Source: Branchinecta lynchi (Eukaryota > Arthropoda > Branchiopoda > Anostraca > Branchinectidae). From it: a DNA stretch of 64,000 bases. The translations under genes were made by a program, and so were the position numbers. Shown piece after piece: positions 1 through 12,100 of the stretch (its first letter is position 1; each line of letters opens with the position of its first letter). The notes beneath the pieces are model-generated. The model did not search any database, had not been told where the DNA came from, and saw only the letters and a program-made list of their open reading frames with translations. The stretch is from positions 1 through 64,000 of the forward strand of contig JAKZAP010000173.1 of the NCBI GenBank assembly GCA_023053575.1. Direction: 5' to 3'.

Positions 1-79
1 GGGGAAACAAACCTTGCGGGAAAACTAACCTTGTGGGAAAACAAACCTTGCGGGAAAACCAACCTTGTGGGAAAACCAA

Positions 80-3000
80 CCTTGTGGGGAAACAAACCTT
101 TCGGGAAAACCAACCTTGTGGGAAAACAAACCTTATGGGAAAACAAACCTTGTGGGAAAACAAACCTTATGGGAAAACAAACCTTGTGGGAAAACAAACC
201 TTGTGGGAAAACAAACCTTGTGAGAAAACAAACCTTGTGGGGAAACAAACCTTGCGAGAAAACTAACCTGGTGGGAAAACAAACCTTGCGGGAAAACCAA
301 CCTTGTGGGAAAACCCACCTTGTGGGGAAACAAACCTTTCGGGAAAACAAACCTTGTGGGAAAACGAACCTTGTGGGAAAACAAACCTTATGGGAAAACA
401 AACCTTGTGGGGAAACAAACCTTGTGGGAAAACCAACCTTGCGGGAAAACCAACTTTGGGGGAAAACAAAGCTTGTGGGAAAACAAACCTTGAGTGAAAA
501 CCAACCTCGTGGGAAAAACAACCTAGTGGGAAAACAAACCTTGTGAGAAAACAAACCTTGTGGGGAAACAAACCTTGTGGGAGAACCAACCTTGTGAGAA
601 AACCAACCTTGTGGGAAAACCAACCTTATGGGGAAAGCAACCCTGCGGGAAAACCAACCTTGTGGGAAAACCAACCTTTTGGGAAAGCGAACCTTTTGGG
701 AAAAACAACACAGTGGGAAAACAAACCTAGTGGGAAAACAAAACATGTGAGAAAACAATCCTTGTGGGAAAACAAACCTTGTGGGGAAACAAACCTTTCG
801 GGAAAACAAACCTTGTGGGAAAACAAACCTTATGGGAAAACAAACCTTGTGGGAAAACAAACCTTATGGGAAAACAAACCTTGTGGGAAAACAAACCTTG
901 TGGGAAAACAAACCTTGTGAGAAAACAAACCTTGTGGGGAAACAAACCTAGTGGGAAAACAAACCTTTTGAGAAAACAAACCTTGTGGGGAAACAAACCT
1001 TGCGAGAAAACTAACCTTGTGGGAAAACAAACCTTGCGGGAAAACCAACCTTGTGGGAAAACCAACCTTGTGGGGAAACAAACCTTTCGGGAAAACAAAC
1101 CTTGTGGGAAACGAACCTTGTGGGAAACGAACCTTGTGGGAAAACAAACCTTATGGGAAAACAAACCTTGTGGGGAAACAAACCTTGTGGGAAAACCAAC
1201 CTTGCGGGAAAGCGAACCTTTTGGGAAAACCAACACAGTGGGAAAACAAACCTTGTGAGAAAACCAACCTTGCGGGAAAACCAACTTTGGGGGAAAACAA
1301 AGCTTGTGGGAAAACAAACCTTGTGGGAAAACCAACCTCGTGGGAAAAACAACCTAGTGGGAAAACAAACCTTGTGAGAAAACAAACCTTGTGGGGAAAC
1401 AAACCTTGCGGGAAAACTAACCTTGTTGGAAAACAAACCTTGCGGGAAAACCAACCTTGTGGGAAAACCAACATTGTGGGGAAACAAACCTTTCGGGAAA
1501 ACCAACCTTGTGAGAAAACAAACCTTGTGGGAAAACCAACCTTATGGGTAAAGCAACCCTGCGGGAAAAAACAACCTTGTGGGAAAACCAACCTTTTGGG
1601 AAAGCGAACCTTTTGGGAAAAACAACACAGTGGGAAAACAAACCTATTGGGAAAACAAAAGATGTGAGAAAACAATCCTTGTGGGAAAACAAACCTTGTG
1701 GGGAAACAAACCTTGTGGGAAAACAAACCTTATGGGAAAACAAACCTTGTGGGGAAACAAACCTTGTGGGAAAACCAACCTTGCGGGAAAGCGAACCTTT
1801 TGGGAAAACCAACACAGTGGGAAAACAAACCTTGTGGGAAAACCAACCTTGCGGGAAAACCAACTTTGGGGGAAAACAAAGCTTGTGGGAAAACAAACCT
1901 TGTGGGAAAACCAACCTCGTGGGAAAAACAACCTAGTGGGAAAACAAACCTTGTGAGAAAACAAACCTTGTGGGGAAACAAACCTTGCGGGAAAACTAAC
2001 CTTGTGGGAAAACAAACCTTGTGGGGAAACAAACCTTGTGGGAGAACCAACCTTGTGAGAAAACCAACCTTGTGGGAAAACCAACCTTATGGGGAAAGCA
2101 ACCCTGCGGGAAAACCAACCTTGTGGGAAAACCAACCTTTTGGGAAAGCGAACCTTTTGGGAAAAACAACACAGTGGGAAAACAAACCTAGTGGGAAAAC
2201 AAAAGATGTGAGAAAACAATCCTTGTGGGAAAACAAACCTTGTGGGGAAACAAATCTTTCGGGAAAACCAACCTTGTGGGAAAACAAACCTTATGGGAAA
2301 ACAAACCTTGTGGGAAAACAAACCTTATGGGAAAACAAACCTTGTGGGAAAACAAACCTTGTGGGAAAACAAACCTTGTGAGAAAACAAACCTTGTGGGG
2401 AAAAAAACCTAGTGGGAAAACAAACCTTTTGAGAAAACAAACCTTGTGGGGAAACAAACCTTGCGGGAAAACCAACCTTGTGGGAAAACCAACCTTGTGG
2501 GGAAACCAACCTTTCGGGAAAACAAACCTTGTGGGAAAACGAACCTTGTGGGGAAACAAACCTTATGGGAAAACAAACCTTGTGGGGAAACAAACCTTGT
2601 GGGAAAACCAACCTTGCGGGAAAGCGAACCTTTTGGGAAAACCAACACAGTGGGAAAACAAACCTTGTGGGAAAACCAACCTTGCGGGAAAACCAACTTT
2701 GGGGGAAAACAAAGCTTGTGGGAAAACAAACCTTGTGGGAAAACCAACCTCGTGGGAAAAACAACCTAGTGGGAAAACAAACCTTGTGAGAAAACAAACC
2801 TTGTGGGGAAACAAACCTTGCGGGAAAACTAACCTTGTGGGAAAACAAACCTTGCGGGAAAACCAACCTTGTGGGAAAACCAACATTGTGGGGAAACAAA
2901 CCTTTCGGGAAAACCAACCTTGTGAGAAAACAAACCTTGTGGGAAAACAAACCTTATGGGAAAACAAACCTTGTGGGAAAACAAACCTTGTGGGAAAACA

Positions 3001-3951
3001 AACCTTGTGAGAAAACAAACCTTGTGGGGAAACAAACCTAGTGGGAAAACAAACCTTTTGAGAAAACAAACCTTGTGGGGAAACAAACCTTGCGGGAAAA
3101 CCAACCTTGTGGGAAAACCAACCTTGTGGGGAAACAAACCTTTCGGGAAAACAAACCTTGTGGGAAAACGAACCTTGTGGGAAAACAAACCTTATGGGAA
3201 AACAAACCTTGTGGGGAAACAAACCTTGTGGGAAAACAAACCTTGCGGGAAAGCGAACCTTTTGGGAAAACCAACACAGTGGGAAAACAAACCTTGTGGG
3301 AAAACCAACCTTGCGGGAAAACCAACTTTGGGGGAAAACAAAGCTTGTGGGAAAACAAACCTTGTGGGAAAACCAACCTCGTGGGAAAAACAACCTAGTG
3401 GGAAAACGCTGTGAGAAAACAAACCTTGTGGGGAAACAAACCGTGCGGGAAAACTAACCTTGTGGGAAAACAAACCTTGCGGGAAAACCAACCTTGTGGG
3501 AAAACCAACATTGTGGGGAAACAAACCTTTCGGGAAAACCAACCTTGTGAGAAAACAAACCTTGTGGGAAAACCAACCTTATGGGGAAAGCAACCCTGCG
3601 GGAAAAACCAACCTTGTGGGAAAACCAACCTTTTGGGAAAGCGAACCTTTTGGGAAAAACAACACAGTGGGAAAACTAACCTAGTGGGAAAACAAAAGAT
3701 GTGAGAAAACAATCCTTGTGGGAAAACAAACCTTGTGGGGAAACAAACCTTTCGGGAAAACCAACCTTGTGGGAAAACAAACCTTATGGGAAAACAAACC
3801 TTGTGGGAAAACAAACCTTGCGGGAAAACCAACCTTGTGGGAAAACCCACCTTGTGGGGAAACAAACCTTTCGGGAAAACAAACCTTGTGGGAAAACGAA
3901 CCTTGTGGGAAAAAAAACCTTATGGGAAAACAAACCTTGTGGGGAAACAAA
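80..3951 (+). repeat. 3.9-kb higher-order repeat, copy 1
   Basis: The order of variant monomers here is repeated in the next unit. The offset between matching positions is 3,872 bp at the start, 3,923 bp near 300-540, 3,974 bp from about 600 to 1950, and 3,821 bp from about 2120 to 3720. Each step is a whole number of monomers (3, 3 and 9), so the copies differ by clean monomer gains and losses plus few substitutions. Landmarks in both copies are a monomer carrying AAGCTT, the AACACAGT monomer and the ACCCTGC monomer. The last 200 bp (about 3740-3951) match less simply. Confidence 0.85.
1968..2120 (+). repeat. Nine-monomer segment present in copy 1, absent from copy 2
   Basis: The offset between the two copies changes from 3,974 to 3,821 bp here, a difference of 153 bp or exactly nine monomers. 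The equivalent site in copy 2 is near 5953, where a TTGTGAG monomer runs directly into the TTTTGGGAAAGCG part. Breakpoints are uncertain by a monomer because the flanks are repeats. Gain in copy 1 and loss in copy 2 are both possible. Confidence 0.8.
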
Positions 3952-6900
3952 CCTTGTGGGGAAACAAACCTTTCGGGAAAACCAACCTTGTGGGAAAACA
4001 AACCTTATGGGAAAACAAACCTTGTGGGAAAACAAACCTTATGGGAAAACAAACCTTGTGGGAAAACAAACCTTGTGGGAAAACAAACCTTGTGAGAAAA
4101 CAAACCTTGTGGGGAAACAAACCTAGTGGGAAAACAAACCTTGTGAGAAAACAAACCTTGTGGGGAAACAAACCTTGCGAGAAAACTAACCTGGTGGGAA
4201 AACAAACCTTGCGGGAAAACCAACCTTGTGGGAAAACCCACCTTGTGGGGAAACAAACCTTTCGGGAAAACAAACCTTGTGGGAAAACGAACCTTGTGGG
4301 AAAACAAACCTTATGGGAAAACAAACCTTGTGGGGAAACAAACCTTGTGGGAAAACCAACCTTGCGGGAAAACCAACTTTGGGGGAAAACAAAGCTTGTG
4401 GGAAAACAAACCTTGAGTGAAAACCAACCTCGTGGGAAAAACAACCTAGTGGGAAAACAAACCTTGTGAGAAAACAAACCTTGTGGGGAAACAAACCTTG
4501 CGGGAAAACTAACCTTGTGGGAAAACAAACCTTGTGGGGAAACAAACCTTGTGGGAGAACCAACCTTGTGAGAAAACCAACCTTGTGGGAAAACCAACCT
4601 TATGGGGAAAGCAACCCTGCGGGAAAACCAACCTTGTGGGAAAACCAACCTTTTGGGAAAGCGAACCTTTTGGGAAAAACAACACAGTGGGAAAACAAAC
4701 CTAGTGGGAAAACAAAACATGTGAGAAAACAATCCTTGTGGGAAAACAAACCTTGTGGGGAAACAAACCTTTCGGGAAAACAAACCTTGTGGGAAAACAA
4801 ACCTTATGGGAAAACAAACCTTGTGGGAAAACAAACCTTATGGGAAAACAAACCTTGTGGGAAAACAAACCTTGTGGGAAAACAAACCTTGTGAGAAAAC
4901 AAACCTTGTGGGGAAACAAACCTAGTGGGAAAACAAACCTTTTGAGAAAACAAACCTTGTGGGGAAACAAACCTTGCGAGAAAACTAACCTTGTGGGAAA
5001 ACAAACCTTGCGGGAAAACCAACCTTGTGGGAAAACCAACCTTGTGGGGAAACAAACCTTTCGGGAAAACAAACCTTGTGGGAAACGAACCTTGTGGGAA
5101 ACGAACCTTGTGGGAAAACAAACCTTATGGGAAAACAAACCTTGTGGGGAAACAAACCTTGTGGGAAAACCAACCTTGCGGGAAAGCGAACCTTTTGGGA
5201 AAACCAACACAGTGGGAAAACAAACCTTGTGAGAAAACCAACCTTGCGGGAAAACCAACTTTGGGGGAAAACAAAGCTTGTGGGAAAACAAACCTTGTGG
5301 GAAAACCAACCTCGTGGGAAAAACAACCTAGTGGGAAAACAAACCTTGTGAGAAAACAAACCTTGTGGGGAAACAAACCTTGCGGGAAAACTAACCTTGT
5401 TGGAAAACAAACCTTGCGGGAAAACCAACCTTGTGGGAAAACCAACATTGTGGGGAAACAAACCTTTCGGGAAAACCAACCTTGTGAGAAAACAAACCTT
5501 GTGGGAAAACCAACCTTATGGGTAAAGCAACCCTGCGGGAAAAAACAACCTTGTGGGAAAACCAACCTTTTGGGAAAGCGAACCTTTTGGGAAAAACAAC
5601 ACAGTGGGAAAACAAACCTATTGGGAAAACAAAAGATGTGAGAAAACAATCCTTGTGGGAAAACAAACCTTGTGGGGAAACAAACCTTGTGGGAAAACAA
5701 ACCTTATGGGAAAACAAACCTTGTGGGGAAACAAACCTTGTGGGAAAACCAACCTTGCGGGAAAGCGAACCTTTTGGGAAAACCAACACAGTGGGAAAAC
5801 AAACCTTGTGGGAAAACCAACCTTGCGGGAAAACCAACTTTGGGGGAAAACAAAGCTTGTGGGAAAACAAACCTTGTGGGAAAACCAACCTCGTGGGAAA
5901 AACAACCTAGTGGGAAAACAAACCTTGTGAGAAAACAAACCTTGTGGGAAAACCAACCTTTTGGGAAAGCGAACCTTTTGGGAAAAACAACACAGTGGGA
6001 AAACAAACCTAGTGGGAAAACAAAAGATGTGAGAAAACAATCCTTGTGGGAAAACAAACCTTGTGGGGAAACAAATCTTTCGGGAAAACCAACCTTGTGG
6101 GAAAACAAACCTTATGGGAAAACAAACCTTGTGGGAAAACAAACCTTATGGGAAAACAAACCTTGTGGGAAAACAAACCTTGTGGGAAAACAAACCTTGT
6201 GAGAAAACAAACCTTGTGGGGAAACAAACCTAGTGGGAAAACAAACCTTTTGAGAAAACAAACCTTGTGGGGAAACAAACCTTGCGGGAAAACCAACCTT
6301 GTGGGAAAACCAACCTTGTGGGGAAACCAACCTTTCGGGAAAACAAACCTTGTGGGAAAACGAACCTTGTGGGGAAACAAACCTTATGGGAAAACAAACC
6401 TTGTGGGGAAACAAACCTTGTGGGAAAACCAACCTTGCGGGAAAGCGAACCTTTTGGGAAAACCAACACAGTGGGAAAACAAACCTTGTGGGAAAACCAA
6501 CCTTGCGGGAAAACCAACTTTGGGGGAAAACAAAGCTTGTGGGAAAACAAACCTTGTGGGAAAACCAACCTCGTGGGAAAAACAACCTAGTGGGAAAACA
6601 AACCTTGTGAGAAAACAAACCTTGTGGGGAAACAAACCTTGCGGGAAAACTAACCTTGTGGGAAAACAAACCTTGCGGGAAAACCAACCTTGTGGGAAAA
6701 CCAACATTGTGGGGAAACAAACCTTTCGGGAAAACCAACCTTGTGAGAAAACAAACCTTGTGGGAAAACAAACCTTATGGGAAAACAAACCTTGTGGGAA
6801 AACAAACCTTGTGGGAAAACAAACCTTGTGAGAAAACAAACCTTGTGGGGAAACAAACCTAGTGGGAAAACAAACCTTTTGAGAAAACAAACCTTGTGGG

Positions 6901-7557
6901 GAAACAAACCTTGCGGGAAAACCAACCTTGTGGGAAAACCAACCTTGTGGGGAAACAAACCTTTCGGGAAAACAAACCTTGTGGGAAAACGAACCTTGTG
7001 GGAAAACAAACCTTATGGGAAAACAAACCTTGTGGGGAAACAAACCTTGTGGGAAAACAAACCTTGCGGGAAAGCGAACCTTTTGGGAAAACCAACACAG
7101 TGGGAAAACAAACCTTGTGGGAAAACCAACCTTGCGGGAAAACCAACTTTGGGGGAAAACAAAGCTTGTGGGAAAACAAACCTTGTGGGAAAACCAACCT
7201 CGTGGGAAAAACAACCTAGTGGGAAAACGCTGTGAGAAAACAAACCTTGTGGGGAAACAAACCGTGCGGGAAAACTAACCTTGTGGGAAAACAAACCTTG
7301 CGGGAAAACCAACCTTGTGGGAAAACCAACATTGTGGGGAAACAAACCTTTCGGGAAAACCAACCTTGTGAGAAAACAAACCTTGTGGGAAAACCAACCT
7401 TATGGGGAAAGCAACCCTGCGGGAAAAACCAACCTTGTGGGAAAACCAACCTTTTGGGAAAGCGAACCTTTTGGGAAAAACAACACAGTGGGAAAACTAA
7501 CCTAGTGGGAAAACAAAAGATGTGAGAAAACAATCCTTGTGGGAAAACAAACCTTGT
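3952..7557 (+). repeat. 3.6-kb higher-order repeat, copy 2
   Basis: Second tandem copy of the unit starting near 80. It has three monomers more than copy 1 near 4503-4553, three more near 4030-4080, and nine fewer near 5953. The two copies otherwise agree over long stretches (for example 727-1335 with 4701-5309, and 2409-3700 with 6230-7521). The pattern restarts near 7558 but soon departs from it. Confidence 0.85.
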
Positions 7558-8991
7558 GGGGAAACAAACCTTTCGGGAAAACCAACCTTGTGGGAAAACA
7601 AACCTTATGGGAAAACAAACCTTGTGGGAAAACAAACCTTATGGGAAAACAAACCTTGTGGGAAAACAAACCTTGTGGGAAAACAAACCTTGTGAGAAAA
7701 CAAACCTTGTGGGGAAACAAACCTAGTGGGAAAACAAACCTTGTGAGAAAACAAACCTTGTGGGGAAACAAACCTTGCGGGAAAACTAACCTTGTGGGAA
7801 AACAAACCTTGCGGGAAAACCAACCTTGTGGGAAAACCAACCTTGTGGGGAAACAAACCTTTCGGGAAAACCAACCTTGTGGGAAAACAAACCTTGTGGG
7901 AAAACAAACCTTGTGAGAAAACAAACCTTGTGAGAAAAAAAACCTTGTGGGGAAACAAACCTAGTGGGAAAACAAACCTTGTGAGAAAACAAACCTTGTG
8001 GGAAAACCAACCTTATGGGAAAACAAACCTAGTGGGAAAACAAACCTTGTGGGGAAACAAACCTTTCGGGAAAACCAACCTTGTGGGAAAACAAACCTTG
8101 TGGGAAAACAAACCTTGTGGGAAAACGAACCTTGTGGGAAAACAAACCTTATGGGAAAACAAACCTTGTGGGGAAACAAACCTTGTGGGAAAACCAACCT
8201 TGCGGGAAAGCGAACCTTTTGGGAAAACCAACACAGTGGGAAAACAAACCTTGTGGGAAATCCAACCTTGCGGGAAAACCAACTTTGGGGGAAAACAAAG
8301 CTTGTGGGAAAACAAACCTTGTGGGAAAACCAACCTCGTGGGAAAAACAACCTAGTGGGAAAACAAACCTTGTGAGAAAACAAACCTTGTGGGAAAACCA
8401 ACCTTATGGGGAAAGCAACCCTGCGGGAAAACCAACCTTGTGGGAAAACCAACCTTTTGGGAAAGCGACCCTTTTGGGAAAACCAACACAGTGGGAAAAC
8501 AAACCTTGTGGGAAAACAAACCTTGTGAGAAAGCAATCCTTGTGGGAAAACAAACCTTGTGGGGAAACAACCCTTGCGGGAAAACTAACCTTGTGGGAAA
8601 ACAAACCTTGCGGGAAAACCAACCTTGTGGGAAAAACAACCTTGTGGGGAAACAAACCTTTCGGGAAAACCAACCTTGTGGGAAAACAAACCTTATGGGA
8701 AAACAAACCTTGTGGGAAAACAAACCTTGTGGGAAAACGAACCTTGTGGGAAAACAAATCTTATGGGAAAACAAACCTTGTGGGGAAACAAACCTTGTGG
8801 AAAAACCAACCTTGCGGGAAAGCGAACCTTTTGGGAAAACCAACACAGTGGGAAAACAAACCTTGTGGGAAAACCAACCTTATGGGAAAACAAACCTAGT
8901 AGGAAATAAACCTTGAGGGGAAACAAACCTTTCGGGAAAACCAACCTTGTGGGAAAACAAACTTTGTGGGAAAACAAACCTTGTGGGAAAA

Positions 8992-9077
8992 CGAACCTTG
9001 TGGGAAAACAAACCTTATGGGAAAACAAACCTTGTGGGGAAACAAACCTTGTGGGAAAACCAACCTTGCGGGTAAAG
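8992..9077 (+). repeat. 86-bp local duplication, copy 1
   Basis: The segment begins with CGAACCTTGTGGG and ends with the unusual GGGTAAAG. It is followed directly by a second copy at offset 86. The length is five monomers plus one base, the extra base being the T of GGGTAAAG. It is one of the few duplications here that is out of register with 17. Confidence 0.85.
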
Positions 9078-9163
9078 CGAACCTTGTGGGAAAACAAACC
9101 TTATGGGAAAACAAACCTTGTGGGGAAACAAACCTTGTGGGAAAACCAACCTTGCGGGTAAAG
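9078..9163 (+). repeat. 86-bp local duplication, copy 2
   Basis: Repeats the preceding 86 bp, again ending in GGGTAAAG, and is followed by a third CGAACC start at 9164 that then diverges into a T run. The inserted T must predate the duplication because both copies carry it. Confidence 0.85.
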
Positions 9164-9169
9164 CGAACC

Positions 9170-9176
9170 TTTTTTT
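9170..9176 (+). repeat. T7 homopolymer replacing a GGG core
   Basis: The usual text CCTTTTGGGAAAACC reads CCTTTTTTTAAAACAAAC here, so the GGG that marks every monomer has become TTT. It lies right after the 86-bp duplication. A sequencing error in a homopolymer is a simple alternative. Confidence 0.7.
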
Positions 9177-12100
9177 AAAACAAACACAGTGGGAAAACAA
9201 ACCTTGTGGGAAAACCAACCTTGCGGGAAAACCAACCTTGGGGGAAAACAAAGCTTGTGGGAAAACAAACCTTGTGGGAAAACCAACCTCGTGGGAAAAA
9301 CCACCTAGTGGGAAAACAAACCTTGTGGGAAAACCAACCTTATGGGGAAAGCAACCCTGCGGGAAAACCAACCTTGTGGGAAAACCAACCTTGTGGGAAA
9401 GCGAACCTTTCGGGAAAACCAACACAGTGGGAAAACAAACCTAGTGGGAAAACCAACCTTGTGAGAAAACAATCCTTGCGGGAAAACAAACCTTGTGGGG
9501 AAACAAACCTTGCGGGAAACCTAACTTGTGGGAAAACAAACCTTGCGGGAAAACCAACCTTGTGGGAAAACCAACATTGTGGGGAAACAAACCTTTCGGG
9601 AAAACAAACCTTGTGGGAAAACAAACCTTGTGGGAAAACGAACCTTGTGGGAAAACAAACCTTATGGGAAAACAAACCTTGTGGGGAAACAAACCTTGTG
9701 GGAGAACCAACCTTGCGGGAAAGCGAAACTTTTGGGAAAACCAACACAGTGGGAAAACCAACCTTGCGGGAAAACCAACCTTGGGGGAAAACAAAGCTTG
9801 TGGGAAAACAAACCTTGTGAGAAAACAAACCTTGTGGGGAAACAAACCTTGCGGGAAAACCAACCTTGTGGGAAAACCTACCTTGTGGGGAAACAAACCT
9901 TGTGAGAAAACAAACCTTGTGGGGAAACAAACCTTGTGGGAAAACCAACCTTGCGGGAAAACCAACCTTGGGGGAAAACAAAGCTTGTGGGAAAACAAAC
10001 CTTGTGAGAAAACTAACCTTGTGGGAAAACAAACCTTGCGGTAAAACCAACCTTGTGGGAAAACCAACCTTGTGGGGAAACAAACCTTTCGGGAAAACCA
10101 ACCTTGTGAGAAAACAAACCTTGTGGGAAAATCAACCTTATGGGGAAAGCAACCCTGCGGGAAAACCAACCTTGTGGGAAAACCAACCTTTTAGGAAAAC
10201 AAACCTTGTGAGAAAACAAACCTTGTGGGAAAACAAACCTTGTGGGAAAACGAACCTTGTGGGAAAACAAACCTTGTGGGAAAACCTACCTCATGGGGAA
10301 AGCAACCCTGCGGGAAAACCAACCTTGTGGGAAAACCAACCTTTTGGGAAAGCGAACCTTTCGGGAAAACCAACCTTGTGAAAAACAAACCTTATGGGAA
10401 AACAAACCTTGTGGGAAAACAAACCTTATGGGAAAACAAACCTTGTGGGAAAACAAACCTTGTGGGAAAACAAACCTTGTGAGAAAACAAACCTTGTGGG
10501 GAAACAAACCTAGTGGGAAAACAAACCTTGTGAGAAAACAAACCTTGTGGGGAAACAAACCTTGCGGGAAAACTAACCTTGTGGGAAAACAAACCTTGCG
10601 GGAAAACCAACCTTGTGGGAAAACCAACCTTGTGGGGAAACAAACCTTTCGGGAAAACCAACCTTTTGGGAAAACAAACCTTGTGGGAAAACAAACCTTG
10701 TGGGAAAACAAACCTTGTGAGAAAACAAGCCTTGTGGGGAAACAAACCTAGTGGGAAAACAAACCTTGTGAGAAAACAAACCTTGTGGGAAAACCAACCT
10801 TATGGGAAAACAAACCTAGTGGGAAAACAAACCTTGTGGGGAAACAAACCTTTCGGGAAAACCAACCTTGTGGGAAAACAAACCTTGTGGGAAAACAAAC
10901 CTTGTGGGAAAACGAACCTTGTGGGAAAACAAACCTTGTGGGAAAACAAACCTTATGGGAAAACAAACCTTGTGGGAAAACAAACCTTATGGGAAAACAA
11001 ACCTTGTGGGAAAACAAACCTTGTGGGAAAACAAACCTAGTGAGAAAACAAACCTTGTGGGGAAACAGACCTAGTGGGAAAACAAAACTTGTGAGAAAAC
11101 AAACATTGTGGGGAAACAAACCTTGCGGGAAAACCAACCTTGTGGGGAAACAAACCTTTCGGGAAAACCAACCTTGTGAGAAAACAAACCTTGTGGGAAA
11201 ACCTACCTCATTGGGAAAGCAACCCTGCGGGAAAACCATCCTTGTGGGAAAACAAACCTTGTGGGGAAACAAACCTTTCGGGAAAACCAACCTTGTGAAA
11301 AACAAACCTTATGGGAAAACAAACCTTGTGGGAAAACAAACCTTATGGAAAAACAAACCTTGTGGGAAAACAAAACTTGTGGGAAAACAAACCTTGTGTG
11401 AAAACAAACCTTGTGGGGAAACAAACCTAGTGGGAAAACAAACCTTGTGAGAAAATAAACCTTGTGGGGAAACAAACCTTGCGGGAAAACTAACCTTGTG
11501 GGAAAACAAACCTTGCGGGAAAACCAACCTTGTGGGAAAACCAACCTTGTGGGGAAACAAACCTTTCGGGAAAACCAACCTTGTGGGAAAACAAACCTTG
11601 TGGGAAAACAAACCTTGTGGGAAAACAAACCTTGTGGGAAAACAGACCTTGTGAGAAAACAAACCTTGTGGGGAAACAAACCTAGTGGGAAAACAAACCT
11701 TGTGAGAAAACAAACCTTGTGGGAAAACCAACCTTATGGGAAAACAAACCTTGTGGGGAAACAAACCTTGTGGGAAAACAAACCTTGTGAGAAAACAAAC
11801 CTTGTGGGAAAACAAACCTTGTGGGAAAACGAACCTTGTGGGAAAACAAACCTTGTGGGAAAACCTACCTCATGGGGAAAGCAACCCTGCGGGAAAACCA
11901 ACCTTGTGGGAAAACCAACCTTTTGGGAAAGCGAACCTTTTGGGAAAAACAACACAGTGGGAAAACAAACCTATTGGGAAAACAAAAGTTATGAGAAAAC
12001 AATCCTTGTGGGAAAACAAACCTTGTGGGGAAACAAACCTTGTGGGAAAACAAACCTTGTGGGAAAACGAACCTTGTGGGAAAACCAACCTTGTGGGAAA

